A DNA stretch of 64,000 nt, taken from positions 1-64,000 of the forward strand of contig MEGD01000007.1 in assembly GCA_001725355.1 (NCBI GenBank), given 5' to 3'. The notes beneath the pieces were generated by a model. It did not search any database and was not told where the DNA came from. It saw only the letters and a list, made by a program, of their open reading frames with translations. Each line of letters opens with the position of its first letter. The stretch's first letter is position 1. The translations under genes and the position numbers were made by a program. Shown here in pieces: positions 17,663-26,673 of the stretch. Source of the DNA: Novosphingobium sp. SCN 66-18. GTDB taxonomy: Bacteria; Pseudomonadota; Alphaproteobacteria; Sphingomonadales; Sphingomonadaceae.

Positions 17663-18979
17663 TCAGCCATGGGGCCCCTCACGCGCGGCAATGGCACCCG
17701 CGAGATAGCGCAGCGCCCGTCGGAAAGCGGCCCATGCCAGCACCGTGCCGCCAATCACGACCACCGCCAGCGAGGAACCAAGGGCTGCTTCGGAGTGGAA
17801 CACATATTGCGTGAGCGCGGCGACAATCGCCGGACCTGCGCCCAGCCCGAGCAGGGTGAAAACAAAGAGAAAGAAAGCCAGCAGCCGTGCGCGCACCTGC
17901 GCCGGGGCGATCATCGCCATCACCGAGGAGACATAGACCATGAAAGGCACGGTGATGAATTGCGCCACGCAGTAGCAGGCGAGGAACACCCAGACATTGG
18001 CGGCAAAAAACATATAGGCGATCACCGGAAACAGACCCAGGATCAGCCAGCCATAGAAGCGCAGATGCGCATCCTTCATGCCGCGTGCGAACAATTTGTC
18101 CACGATCCAGCCGTTCAGCACGAGGCTGACCGCCGAGATGATGTTCATGATCGAGAGGGCGGGGCCATATTGCACCGGCTTCCACCCGAAATGGCGCTCG
18201 ATATAGGTGGGCACCCAATTGGTCATCGAATAGCCGCAGATCGCCAGCGCCGAGGTGCCGATCAGCATCAGCCCCAGCAGACGCCAGTTGCCGCGCACGA
18301 AGTCCATGGTGACGGCGCGGGCATTGGCCTGGTCGTTTTCCCCGGCCAGACGGCGGCGCGGCGGATCGGGAAAGGTGAAGACCAGCAGGCCCAGCAAGAG
18401 TCCGGGCAGGCCCACCATCATCATCACCAATTGCCACGGCTGGCTGGCCGCGTGAAAGGGCAGGGTCATGCCCTTATGCGCGGTGGCCCATGCAATCGCG
18501 ATGCCGCCAAGGCCAAAGGCCGTGGCCGAGCCGACCTTGCCCGCCATCTGAAAGGTGGAGGTGGCCCGCGTCAGCAGATGGGGCGGGAAAGCGTCCGCAA
18601 TCAGCGAATAGGCGGCGGGCAGCAAAGCCGCCTCGCCCGCGCCCACCAGAATGCGCGCGGCCAGCAGGCCCTCGTAACTTTGCGCATAGCCGCAGGCGAT
18701 GGTGGCGCAGGCCCAGACCATCACCCCGCCGCAAATGATCCACCGCCGCGAATAACGGTCCGAGGCCCAGCCCAAGGGCAGGCCAAACACCGCATAGAAA
18801 ATCGCAAAGGAGGTCGATGTCACCATGCTGACCTGAACATCGGTGAGCAGCAGGTGCTTTTTGATCGGGCTGACCAGCATGGAGAGGATCAGCCGGTCCA
18901 CCCAGCTTTGCACATAGAGCAGGAACAGCACCGCGACCATCCACCAGCTGCGGCTCAGGTTTTGAGGTTGGTTTTCCAT
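17663..18979 (-). CDS. Spinster-like MFS transporter
   Basis: 438-aa inner-membrane carrier with about 12 hydrophobic segments. The start WMVAVLFLLYVQSWVDRLIL and the loop FGLPLGWASDRYSRRW (motif A) are characteristic of the spinster-like MFS group common in sphingomonad catabolic clusters. It is related to the carrier at 44448-45773, which has the same DRYSRRW loop. Likely role: uptake of an organic acid or the island substrate across the inner membrane. It lies in the nine-gene minus operon, 16 nt after the ACAD gene. Confidence 0.88.
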   Translation of the reverse strand: MENQPQNLSRSWWMVAVLFLLYVQSWVDRLILSMLVSPIKKHLLLTDVQVSMVTSTSFAIFYAVFGLPLGWASDRYSRRWIICGGVMVWACATIACGYAQSYEGLLAARILVGAGEAALLPAAYSLIADAFPPHLLTRATSTFQMAGKVGSATAFGLGGIAIAWATAHKGMTLPFHAASQPWQLVMMMVGLPGLLLGLLVFTFPDPPRRRLAGENDQANARAVTMDFVRGNWRLLGLMLIGTSALAICGYSMTNWVPTYIERHFGWKPVQYGPALSIMNIISAVSLVLNGWIVDKLFARGMKDAHLRFYGWLILGLFPVIAYMFFAANVWVFLACYCVAQFITVPFMVYVSSVMAMIAPAQVRARLLAFFLFVFTLLGLGAGPAIVAALTQYVFHSEAALGSSLAVVVIGGTVLAWAAFRRALRYLAGAIAAREGPHG

Positions 18980-18995
18980 CGCGGCGCTCTCTGGT

Positions 18996-20225
18996 TCAGC
19001 GGACAGGCAGGGCGGACAGTTGGGCGATCTTCAATTTGCCCAATTGGGCCAGATGCACCTCGTCCGGGCCATCGGTCAGGCGGACATAGCGCGCGTTGAT
19101 AAAGGCGCTGGCCACCGGAAAGTCCTTGGACAGGCCGATGCCGCCATGGACCTGTATCGCGCGGTCGGTCACGGTTTGCGCCATGCGCGGGGCAACGATC
19201 TTGATCGCGGCGATCAGATCCTTGGCCGCCTTGTTGCCATAGCGGTCCATCGCATCGGCGGCCTTGAGCGTAAGCAGCCGCGCCTGTTCGACCTCGCAGA
19301 AGGAGAGGGCGACTTCCTGACGGATGCTGCCCTGATCGGCCAGCTTGCGGCCAAAGGCGACGCGTTCATTCACGCGGCGCGCCATATATTCCAGCGCGCG
19401 CTGGGCCTGCCCGATCACGCGCATGCAATGGTGGATGCGGCCGGGCCCGAGGCGGCCCTGCGCGATTTCAAACCCGCGCCCCTCGCCCAGCACCATATTG
19501 GCGGCCGGAACGCGCACATTGGTAAAGCTGACCTCGGCATGGCCGGTGGGCGAATGATAGGTGCCCAGCACGTCGAGCGGGCGGACAATCTCGATGCCCG
19601 GCGTATCGCGCGGCACAAGGATCATCGAATGCTGCTGATGCTTGCTGCGGCTTTCATCGGGCGTGCGGCCCAGCACGATGAACAGCTTGGTGTTGGGATC
19701 GCAGGCGCTGGAGATCCACCACTTGCGACCATTGATGACATATTCATCGCCATCGCGGACAATCGAGGTTTCGATATTGGTGGCGTCCGAGGATGCCACC
19801 GCCGGTTCGGTCATCACATAGGAAGAGCGGATCTCGCCCGCCATCAGGGGCGTCAGCCATTGTTCCTGCTGCTCCGGCGTGCCGTAACGGGCGAGCACTT
19901 CCATATTGCCCGAATCCGGCGCGGCGCAGTTGAAATATTCCGAAGCGCCGATCACGCGCCCCATGATCTCGGCCAGCGGGGCATATTCCAGATTGGTCAG
20001 GCCCGGGCTGAAGGCGCCATATTCATGGGGCAGGAACAGGTTCCACAAGCCCGCATCCCTGGCCTTGGCCTTGATGGCTTCGGTGCCGTGCCAGCGTTTC
20101 CACGCATTGGCCGGATCGGCGTGAAAGCGGTCGCGCTCCTTTTCGATGGGGTAGACATAGGCGTCCATGAAGGTGGTCAATTGCGCGGAAAGCGCCTTCA
20201 CCTTGTCGGAATATTCAAAATCCAT
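18996..20225 (-). CDS. ACAD10/11-like acyl-CoA dehydrogenase family protein (LvaC-type candidate)
   Basis: 409-aa FAD enzyme of the acyl-CoA dehydrogenase fold. The middle domain has [14 protein letters not shown] and the C-terminal domain [18 protein letters not shown], ending with the signature DGPDEVH, which marks the ACAD10/ACAD11 branch rather than ordinary fatty-acid dehydrogenases. In that branch a kinase phosphorylates a 4-hydroxyacyl-CoA and the ACAD part eliminates phosphate; in Pseudomonas levulinate catabolism the separate proteins are LvaA and LvaC. An APH-type kinase is encoded two genes upstream (21008), which supports the same chemistry here by inference. Confidence 0.85.
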   Translation of the reverse strand: MDFEYSDKVKALSAQLTTFMDAYVYPIEKERDRFHADPANAWKRWHGTEAIKAKARDAGLWNLFLPHEYGAFSPGLTNLEYAPLAEIMGRVIGASEYFNCAAPDSGNMEVLARYGTPEQQEQWLTPLMAGEIRSSYVMTEPAVASSDATNIETSIVRDGDEYVINGRKWWISSACDPNTKLFIVLGRTPDESRSKHQQHSMILVPRDTPGIEIVRPLDVLGTYHSPTGHAEVSFTNVRVPAANMVLGEGRGFEIAQGRLGPGRIHHCMRVIGQAQRALEYMARRVNERVAFGRKLADQGSIRQEVALSFCEVEQARLLTLKAADAMDRYGNKAAKDLIAAIKIVAPRMAQTVTDRAIQVHGGIGLSKDFPVASAFINARYVRLTDGPDEVHLAQLGKLKIAQLSALPVR

Positions 20226-20255
20226 CGGGGTGAACCCTTTGCGAAGTGAGGATTT

Positions 20256-20990
20256 TTAGAGGGTGAGGCCGCCATCGACGATGATGGTCTGGCCGCAGAT
20301 GTAGCCGGCCAGCGGCGAGGCGAGGAACAGGGCGACACCCGCCATTTCCTCGACCGTGCCAAACCGGCGCAGGGGGATCTTGGCCAGCGCGCGCTCGCGG
20401 CGCTCGTCATTGTCCATCGTCACCTTGGTCATCTTGGTGTCGACCAGACTGGGCGCGATGCCGTTGACGCGGATGCCGTCGCCCGCCCATGCCTGCGCCA
20501 GCGTGCGCACTAGATTGACCGCGCCCGCCTTGGATGCGGCATAGGCCGGATTGCCCATCGTGGCGCGAAAGGCGCCGATGGAGCTGACGACGATGACGGC
20601 GCCCTTGGCGGCGGAGAGTTCGGCGTGGAAGCGCTGCGAAATATGCATCACGCTGCCCAGATTGACCGCCATCACCTTGTCCCAGCCTTCGGGGGTGAAT
20701 TCCTGACGGCGGTAAAGCACCGCGCCCTGCGAATGGATCAGGATATCGATGGTATCAAAGGGCGCGGGGGCGGCGGCAATCGCGGCCGGATCGCTGACAT
20801 CGACCTGCGTATAGGACAGGCCCGAGAGGTCGGACCCTTCTTCGCCCGCATAATCGGTCGCGGCGGCGCGCGTGCCCCAGACATGGACATGGGCGCCCGC
20901 GTCAAACAGCGCGCGGGCAATGCCATTGCCGATCCCGCTGGATCCGCCAATGACCAGCGCGTTTTTGCCGGTGAAATCGAGTGGGTTCAT
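20256..20990 (-). CDS. Short-chain dehydrogenase/reductase
   Basis: 244-aa classical SDR. Cofactor motif GGSSGIG at 15-21, catalytic Ser in VVSSIGAF, YxxxK in AYAASKAG, and the C-terminal GQTIIVDGGLTL typical of 3-oxoacyl-ACP reductase-like members. It would oxidise or reduce a hydroxyl/keto group with NAD(P). The gene lies between the APH kinase and the ACAD11-like gene with short gaps (17 and 30 nt). It could act on the 4-hydroxy/4-oxo position handled by those two, which is inference. Confidence 0.88.
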   Translation of the reverse strand: MNPLDFTGKNALVIGGSSGIGNGIARALFDAGAHVHVWGTRAAATDYAGEEGSDLSGLSYTQVDVSDPAAIAAAPAPFDTIDILIHSQGAVLYRRQEFTPEGWDKVMAVNLGSVMHISQRFHAELSAAKGAVIVVSSIGAFRATMGNPAYAASKAGAVNLVRTLAQAWAGDGIRVNGIAPSLVDTKMTKVTMDNDERRERALAKIPLRRFGTVEEMAGVALFLASPLAGYICGQTIIVDGGLTL

Positions 20991-21007
20991 CGGGCGGAAA
21001 ACTCCCT

Positions 21008-22030
21008 TTAGCGGATGAGGCGCGCGGCGCGCTCGAACAGGTGGATGGCGCGGCCATGCAGGCGGTCGCCGACATCGCGCGGCGCCTTTCCGGCGCAGGC
21101 GCGGGCAAAGGTGCCTTCAAGCAGGATGCCCAGCTTGTAACAGGCCAGAACGTGATACCAGTCGACGGCCGACAGATTGCGGGCCGACCCTTCGACATAG
21201 CGCGCGATCAGTTCGGCGGGCGTGGGGAAGCCGTCCCATGGCGTGACCGACACCGTGCTGGCGCCGTCATTGTCCGGCCATGTGGCCAGAACCCAGCCCA
21301 GATCGAGCAGGGGATCGCCAATCGTGGCCAGTTCCCAATCGACAATCGCGGCCAGATCGGCGCTGTCGCGGCGATACATGACATTGGCCAGATGATAGTC
21401 GCCATGCATGATGCCGGGGATGAACGCGCCGGGGCGATGCGCATCGAGCCAGGCGCCCACCGCCCCCACATCGGGCAGCGCATCCGCGCCGGGCCATGCG
21501 GCAAGATCGGCATAGGAGGCCAGTTGATCGCGCCAGCGCGACACTTGCCGGTCAAGGAAACCTTCGGGTCGCCCGAAACCTTCAAGGCCCACGGCGCGGT
21601 AATTGACCCGTCCCAGCGCGGCAATGCCATCGACCAGCGCTAGCCCCATCGCATGGCGCATGGCGGGCGAGGAAGCATGAGGTTCCGGCAATTGTCCGAT
21701 GGGGTTGAAGCCATCGACCGGCTCCATCAGATAGAAGGCGCAGCCCAGCACTTCCTCATCATCACAGGCCGCGATCAACGCCGGATGGGGCACCTCGCTG
21801 CCTGCCAATGCGCGCAGCACGCGGGCCTCGCGGCGCATCGTCTCGTTCGAATTGGCGCGCGGGTGCAAAGGGGGGCGGCGAAACACGAAGGTCCGCCCGT
21901 CCATGGCAAAGCGCAACAGGATATTCTGCGTGCCCCCCGCCAGCGTGGTGACGTCCTCGATCACGCCGCCGCCCAGTCCTTGAGCACGCATCCAAGCGCC
22001 CAGCGAATCGGTGTTTACGCCCAAATTCAC
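21008..22030 (-). CDS. APH-family kinase (LvaA-type 4-hydroxyacyl-CoA kinase candidate)
   Basis: About 340 aa, aminoglycoside phosphotransferase fold. Visible motifs are the N-lobe TFVFRRPP strand, the catalytic loop MHGDYHLANVM (Brenner-like HGDxxxxN) and the metal-binding AIVDWELATIGDP. I chose GTG at 22030 because GAGGA lies 8 nt upstream; an ATG at 22039 touches that ribosome site and a TTG-type upstream extension is possible. Bacterial relatives next to ACAD genes phosphorylate 4-hydroxyacyl-CoA (LvaA in levulinate catabolism; the kinase domain of ACAD10/11). It leads the minus operon 22030-10401, so its upstream region carries the operon promoter, shared with the divergent TetR gene. 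Confidence 0.85.
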   Translation of the reverse strand: MNLGVNTDSLGAWMRAQGLGGGVIEDVTTLAGGTQNILLRFAMDGRTFVFRRPPLHPRANSNETMRREARVLRALAGSEVPHPALIAACDDEEVLGCAFYLMEPVDGFNPIGQLPEPHASSPAMRHAMGLALVDGIAALGRVNYRAVGLEGFGRPEGFLDRQVSRWRDQLASYADLAAWPGADALPDVGAVGAWLDAHRPGAFIPGIMHGDYHLANVMYRRDSADLAAIVDWELATIGDPLLDLGWVLATWPDNDGASTVSVTPWDGFPTPAELIARYVEGSARNLSAVDWYHVLACYKLGILLEGTFARACAGKAPRDVGDRLHGRAIHLFERAARLIR

Positions 22031-22118
22031 AAGAGACATCCTCAACTTATGCGATGTGCAACCATCGTCTAATGCAAATGGATAATGCACTTGACGAAGG
22101 CGCTTGGCAATGAGATTT

Positions 22119-22132
22119 TGCACTCATGGTCA
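22119..22132. promoter_or_regulatory. Operator-like repeat overlapping the TetR start codon
   Basis: TGCAC-TCAT-GGTCA preceded by TTT; two mismatches from the strict palindrome. It covers the ATG (22126) of the TetR gene. Two further TTTGCA/TTGCA half-sites read on the minus strand at about 22072-22078 and 22056-22061, between the divergent promoters. The arrangement fits autoregulation plus control of the minus operon. Confidence 0.4.
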
Positions 22133-22842
22133 GACTTCAGAAACCACGGGCAGAGGAAAACGGGACGGGCGGCGCTGAGCAGATCAAGCGCATCGCGCTG
22201 CGTCTGTTTGCCGAACGCGGGGTCGATGGCGTGACGGTGCGCGAGATTGCGGCTGCGGCCGGACAGAAAAATCACGGCGCGGTGGGCTATCATTTCGGGT
22301 CCAAGGAAACGCTGGTGCGCGCGATCATCAAGGATGGCGCGGTGGAGCTGGACCGGCTGCGCAACAGCGCGCTTGATGCGATGGAGGCGGACGGCGGCCC
22401 GCGCCATCTGCGCGATGTGGTCGATGTGCTGATCGGTTCGGTCACGGCGCTGTCGGATGATGATTATGTGCGCTTCATCACGCTGTTCGGCATGACGCAT
22501 CGCGATCTGATGATCGAGGCGATCGAGCCGGAATGGAACCATGCCTATGGCCGGTGTCTGGCGCATCTGCGCCGCCTGATGCCGGTGATGAGCGCGCAGA
22601 TGCGCAACCAGCGTTTCGTTTTCATGGGCGCGCTGCTCAGTGCGGTGCTCTCGGCGCGGGCGCGGGCCTTGGCCGATCCCACGCGGACCCATGCGATGTG
22701 GACCGATGGCATGGGCCTTGAACATTTCGCGCAGGTGATGACCGCGATGCTGGCGGCCCCGGTCGATTTGCCGGATAGTGACGTTCAAATGGCTGATTCG
22801 AAAAGGCTTGCCGATCATGGGCCGCTTGGCCCGGTCGGATAG
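22126..22842 (+). CDS. TetR/AcrR family regulator heading the F420 operon
   Basis: 238-aa repressor. The helix-turn-helix region contains VTVREIAAAAGQKNHGAVGY followed by HFGSKETL. The same N-x-AVxYHFGS pattern occurs in the regulator at 51402, so these two form a subfamily and may see related operators. No Shine-Dalgarno sequence precedes the ATG, and an operator-like repeat overlaps it, so the message may be leaderless or start very close. It is transcribed with fbiC (17-nt gap) and divergently from the APH-kinase operon. Ligand unknown; an acyl-CoA is plausible for this neighbourhood. Confidence 0.88.
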   Translation: MVRLQKPRAEENGTGGAEQIKRIALRLFAERGVDGVTVREIAAAAGQKNHGAVGYHFGSKETLVRAIIKDGAVELDRLRNSALDAMEADGGPRHLRDVVDVLIGSVTALSDDDYVRFITLFGMTHRDLMIEAIEPEWNHAYGRCLAHLRRLMPVMSAQMRNQRFVFMGALLSAVLSARARALADPTRTHAMWTDGMGLEHFAQVMTAMLAAPVDLPDSDVQMADSKRLADHGPLGPVG

Positions 22843-22859
22843 AATACGGGAGAGAGACA

Positions 22860-25250
22860 GTGGAAAGCGCGACCAAAACTGGCGCCTTTAATGCGGATAT
22901 GCCGCTTGATGCCATGATGGCGGCGGCCTGCGCCCTGCGCGATGCGGGGCATGGGCGGGTGCAGACATGGTCGCGCAAGGTGTTCATCCCGCTCACGCAA
23001 TTGTGCCGCGACCGGTGCCATTACTGCACCTTTGCCCAGCCGCCCCAGCCGGGCGAATCGCCCTATATGAGCCGCGAGGATGTGCTGGCCGTGGCGCGGG
23101 CCGGGGCGGCGGCGGGTTGCACCGAGGCCCTGTTCACCTTGGGCGACAAGCCGGAGTTGCGTTACAGCGCGGCGCGTGAGGCGCTGGCCAGGATGGGCTA
23201 TGCCACCACGATTGATTACCTGATCGCGATGTGCGCGGCGGTGCGTGATGAAACGGGCCTGCTGCCCCATGTGAATGCGGGCGTGATGAGCCGCGAGGAT
23301 ATGGCGGCCCTGCGCGAGGTGTCCGTTTCGCAGGGGCTGATGCTCGAATCGCTCAGCCTGCGCCTGTGCGCCAAGGGCGGCCCGCATTACCGATCCCCGG
23401 ACAAGGAGCCCGAGGCGCGGCTGGCCATGCTGCGTCAGGCGGGCGAATTGCGCGTGCCTTTCACCACCGGCATCCTGATCGGCATTGGCGAAACGCGCGA
23501 GGAACGGATTGAGGCGCTGGAGGCCATTGCCGCCGAGCACCGCCGTTACGGCCATGTGCAGGAAGTCATCGTCCAGAATTTCCGCGCCAAAGCCCGCACC
23601 CCCATGGCCGATGCGCCCGAGCCGGATCTCGACGATCTGCTCTGGACCATCGCGGCGGCGCGGCTGATTCTGGGGCCGGATATGAACATTCAGGCCCCGC
23701 CTAACCTCTCGGCGGATGATTTTCCGCGCCTGATCGCGGCGGGGATCAATGATTGGGGCGGGGTTTCGCCCGTCACCATCGACCATGTGAACCCCGAAGC
23801 GCCATGGCCCGAAGTCACCCGCCTGCGCGCCGGGACCGAGCATGCCGGGCGCAGCCTTGTCGCGCGCCTGCCCGCCTATCCGGCATGGCTGGGCGCCGAT
23901 TGGCAGGCGCCCGCGATGCGCCGCGCGATTATGGCGGCGGGCGATGCGCAAGGATACGCGCGCGATGATATGTGGTCGCCCGGCGTGGCGCTGCCCAAGC
24001 GGGACGCGGTGGCCTCCGTCCTATCGGTTTCCTCCGAAATTGCCGATGCGGTGCAATCGGCGCTGGCGGGCGATGCGCTGGATGAGGATGCCATCGTCAC
24101 GCTCTTTTCCGCGCGCGACGCTGATCTGGAGCATGTCTGCGCGGCGGCCGACAATCTGCGGCGACAGAAGAAGGGGGACGCCATCACCTATGTCGTCAAC
24201 CGCAACATCAATTACACCAATATCTGCACCTTCAAATGCGGCTTCTGCGCCTTTTCCAAGGGCGATATGGCCGAGGCTTTGCGCGGTCGCCCCTATGACC
24301 TGTCGATGGACGAGGTGATCCGCCGCACCGCCGAGGCATGGGTGCGCGGGGCCACTGAAGTCTGTCTGCAAGGCGGTATCCATCCGCATTACACCGGCGA
24401 GACCTATATCAACCTGGCCAAGGCGGTGCGCGCGGCGGTGCCGGAAATGCATATCCACGCCTTCTCGCCGCTGGAGGTGTCGCAGGGGGCCAAGGCGTCG
24501 AACCTGTCGCTCGAAGGCTATCTGCGCGCGCTGAAAGAGGCGGGGCTGGATACCCTGCCGGGCACGGCGGCGGAGATCCTCGACGATGAGGTGCGCGATG
24601 TTATCTGCCCCGACAAGCTGACCACCGACGAATGGCTGGAGGTGATCGAGACGGCGCATCGCGTGGGGTTCAAGACCACCGCGACGATCATGTTCGGCCA
24701 TGTCGAAACCCCGCATCACTGGGCGCGCCACCTGATCCGCATCCGCGATCTTCAGGAGCGTACCGGGGGCTTTACTGAATTCGTTCCTCTGCCCTTCATC
24801 CATATGGAGGCGCCGATGGCGATCAAGGGACAGGCCCGCCATGGCCCCACCTTCCGCGAGGTGCGGCTGATGCATGCCGTGGCGCGGTTGGTCTTCAACG
24901 GTCGCATCGATTCGATTCAGACCAGTTGGGTGAAACTAGGCGAGGAGGGGGTGAAGGCCTGCCTCAATTCGGGCGCCAATGATCTGGGCGGCACGTTGAT
25001 GAATGAAAGCATCAGCCGCGCGGCGGGCGCCGCCCATGGGCAGGAAATGCCGCCCGAGGCGATGGAAGTCTTGATCCGCAGTATCGGGCGCGTGCCGGTG
25101 CAGCGCAGCACCGCCTATGGCGCGGTGGCGCAGGAAACTCACCAGCGCGGGCTGAATGCCGCCGCGCTGACCCCGATGATCCAGACCCCGCCGCGCAAGA
25201 AGCGCGAAGGGGCCAATGATAAAACAGAGAGGTTTGAACATGCAGGATAA
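22860..25250 (+). CDS. fbiC: Bifunctional FO synthase, CofG-CofH fusion
   Basis: 796 aa, somewhat shorter than actinobacterial FbiC (about 850). Makes FO (7,8-didemethyl-8-hydroxy-5-deazariboflavin), the chromophore of coenzyme F420, from tyrosine and a ribityl-uracil by two radical-SAM reactions. Two CxxxCxxC clusters are intact: C49/C53/C56 (CRDRCHYC) in the CofG-like half and C456/C460/C463 (CTFKCGFC) in the CofH-like half. Other family segments include TLGDKPELRY and CLQGGIHPHYTG. GTG start 17 nt after the TetR gene. The presence of this gene is the diagnostic mark of F420 synthesis and is unusual for a sphingomonad-like genome. Confidence 0.95.
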   Translation: MESATKTGAFNADMPLDAMMAAACALRDAGHGRVQTWSRKVFIPLTQLCRDRCHYCTFAQPPQPGESPYMSREDVLAVARAGAAAGCTEALFTLGDKPELRYSAAREALARMGYATTIDYLIAMCAAVRDETGLLPHVNAGVMSREDMAALREVSVSQGLMLESLSLRLCAKGGPHYRSPDKEPEARLAMLRQAGELRVPFTTGILIGIGETREERIEALEAIAAEHRRYGHVQEVIVQNFRAKARTPMADAPEPDLDDLLWTIAAARLILGPDMNIQAPPNLSADDFPRLIAAGINDWGGVSPVTIDHVNPEAPWPEVTRLRAGTEHAGRSLVARLPAYPAWLGADWQAPAMRRAIMAAGDAQGYARDDMWSPGVALPKRDAVASVLSVSSEIADAVQSALAGDALDEDAIVTLFSARDADLEHVCAAADNLRRQKKGDAITYVVNRNINYTNICTFKCGFCAFSKGDMAEALRGRPYDLSMDEVIRRTAEAWVRGATEVCLQGGIHPHYTGETYINLAKAVRAAVPEMHIHAFSPLEVSQGAKASNLSLEGYLRALKEAGLDTLPGTAAEILDDEVRDVICPDKLTTDEWLEVIETAHRVGFKTTATIMFGHVETPHHWARHLIRIRDLQERTGGFTEFVPLPFIHMEAPMAIKGQARHGPTFREVRLMHAVARLVFNGRIDSIQTSWVKLGEEGVKACLNSGANDLGGTLMNESISRAAGAAHGQEMPPEAMEVLIRSIGRVPVQRSTAYGAVAQETHQRGLNAAALTPMIQTPPRKKREGANDKTERFEHAG

Positions 25251-25899
25251 GGCAACCATCGCCGTTCTGGGCGGCACGGGTAAGGAAGGCGGCGGGCTGG
25301 CGCTGCGCTGGGCGCACAAGGGCCACCGCGTCATCATCGGCGGGCGCAGCGCCGAGCGTGCGGGCGAGAGCGCGGCGGCGATGAATGCCACGCTGGGCGG
25401 TGAGAATGTGTCGGGCATGGCCAATGTCGATGCCGCCGCTGCGGCCGATATTGTCGTGCTGGCGGTGCCCTATGCCGCGCAGCAGGCCACGGTGCAGGAG
25501 GTTGCCGCTGGCCTTGCGGGCAAGATCCTGATCGACGTGACCGTGCCGCTGGTCCCGCCCAAGGTCAGTCGGGTGCATATTCCCGAGGGCGGATCGGCGG
25601 TTGAGGCGGTGCAGAAGATGCTGGGCGAGGGCGTCCGGGTGGTTTCGGCTTTCCAGAACATTTCGGCCCATCACCTGACCAAGCTGGACGAAGAGATCGA
25701 ATGCGACGTTCTGGTCTGCGCCGATGATGGCGCGGCGGGCGATGAGGTGGTGGCGCTGGCGCAGGAAATCGGCCTGCGCGCATGGTATGCCGGCCCCCTG
25801 TGCAATTCGATTGTTGCCGAGGGGCTGACCTCTGTGCTGATCGCGCTCAACCGGCGGTATAAGGTGCCGGGCGCGGGCATCCGGATTACGGGCGTATAA
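25240..25899 (+). CDS. npdG: NADPH-dependent F420 reductase (F420H2:NADP+ oxidoreductase)
   Basis: 219 aa. ATG at 25240 with GAGAGG about 8 nt upstream, overlapping the fbiC end by 11 nt; an earlier in-frame ATG at 25216 has no ribosome site. The N-terminus VLGGTGKEGGGLALRWAHKG is the dinucleotide-binding pattern of this family, followed by IGGRSAERA for the NADP phosphate, and SAFQNISAHHL lies where Fno/NpdG have their F420-contact loop. It moves hydride between NADPH and F420, keeping F420H2 available for hydride-transfer enzymes. In Rhodococcus picrate degradation npdG is found with LLM-type hydride transferases. Confidence 0.9.
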   Translation: MQDKATIAVLGGTGKEGGGLALRWAHKGHRVIIGGRSAERAGESAAAMNATLGGENVSGMANVDAAAAADIVVLAVPYAAQQATVQEVAAGLAGKILIDVTVPLVPPKVSRVHIPEGGSAVEAVQKMLGEGVRVVSAFQNISAHHLTKLDEEIECDVLVCADDGAAGDEVVALAQEIGLRAWYAGPLCNSIVAEGLTSVLIALNRRYKVPGAGIRITGV

Positions 25900-25905
25900 G
25901 ATCCC

Positions 25906-26673
25906 ATGGGCGCACCTACTCTCTCGATCCATGCCTTGCCCGGCGTGCCGCTGATCGCGCCGGGCGATGATCTGGGGCGGGTGATCCTTGATGCGCTGGG
26001 CGCGGGCGGGCTGGCCTTGCGCGATGGCGACATCATCGTGCTGGCGCAAAAGATCGTGTCCAAGGCGGAGGGGCGCGCCGTGCCGCTTTCGGGGGTGCGC
26101 CCTTCATTTGCGGCGCAGGATCTGGCCACGCGCTGCGACAAGGATGCGCGGTTGGTCGAGCTGATCCTGTCGGAAACAGACCGGGTGATGCGGGTGCGGC
26201 GCGGGGTGCTGATCGTGCGGCATCGGCTGGGTTTTGTGCTGGCCAATGCCGGGATCGATCAATCCAATGTCGATCAGGGCGAGGAGCCTGTGGCGCTGCT
26301 GCTCCCGCTGGACCCCGACGCGAGCGCGGCGGCGATCCGTGGCGCATTGCGGCATGCGACCGGCGCCGATGTGGCGGTGGTCATCATCGACAGTTTCGGC
26401 CGGGCGTGGCGCAATGGCACATGCGGCGTGGCCATCGGCTGCGCTGGCATGGCGGGCCTGCTCGATCTGCGCGGCACGCCCGATCTCTATGGCCGCGAAC
26501 TGGCGACCAGCGAGTTGGGCCTTGCCGATGAGGTGGCGGCGGCGGCTTCGCTGGCCATGGGGCAGGCGGCGGAAGGATCGCCCATCGTGCTGCTGCGCGG
26601 AGTGGCCTACGGTCGGCGTGAAGGCAAGGCGGCGGAATTGATCCGCGCGCCGGAAATGGATCTGTTCCCATGA
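25906..26673 (+). CDS. cofE: Coenzyme F420-0:L-glutamate ligase
   Basis: 255 aa, single-domain CofE that adds gamma-linked glutamates to F420-0 using GTP. Signature segments are VLAQKIVSKAEGR, the metal-binding NAGIDQSN, and DSFGRAWRNGTCGVAIG. The C-terminal nitroreductase-like domain of actinobacterial FbiB, which reduces dehydro-F420, is absent. Start is 6 nt after the F420 reductase gene and the end overlaps cofD by 4 nt (ATGA). Side-chain length cannot be predicted. Confidence 0.93.
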   Translation: MGAPTLSIHALPGVPLIAPGDDLGRVILDALGAGGLALRDGDIIVLAQKIVSKAEGRAVPLSGVRPSFAAQDLATRCDKDARLVELILSETDRVMRVRRGVLIVRHRLGFVLANAGIDQSNVDQGEEPVALLLPLDPDASAAAIRGALRHATGADVAVVIIDSFGRAWRNGTCGVAIGCAGMAGLLDLRGTPDLYGRELATSELGLADEVAAAASLAMGQAAEGSPIVLLRGVAYGRREGKAAELIRAPEMDLFP

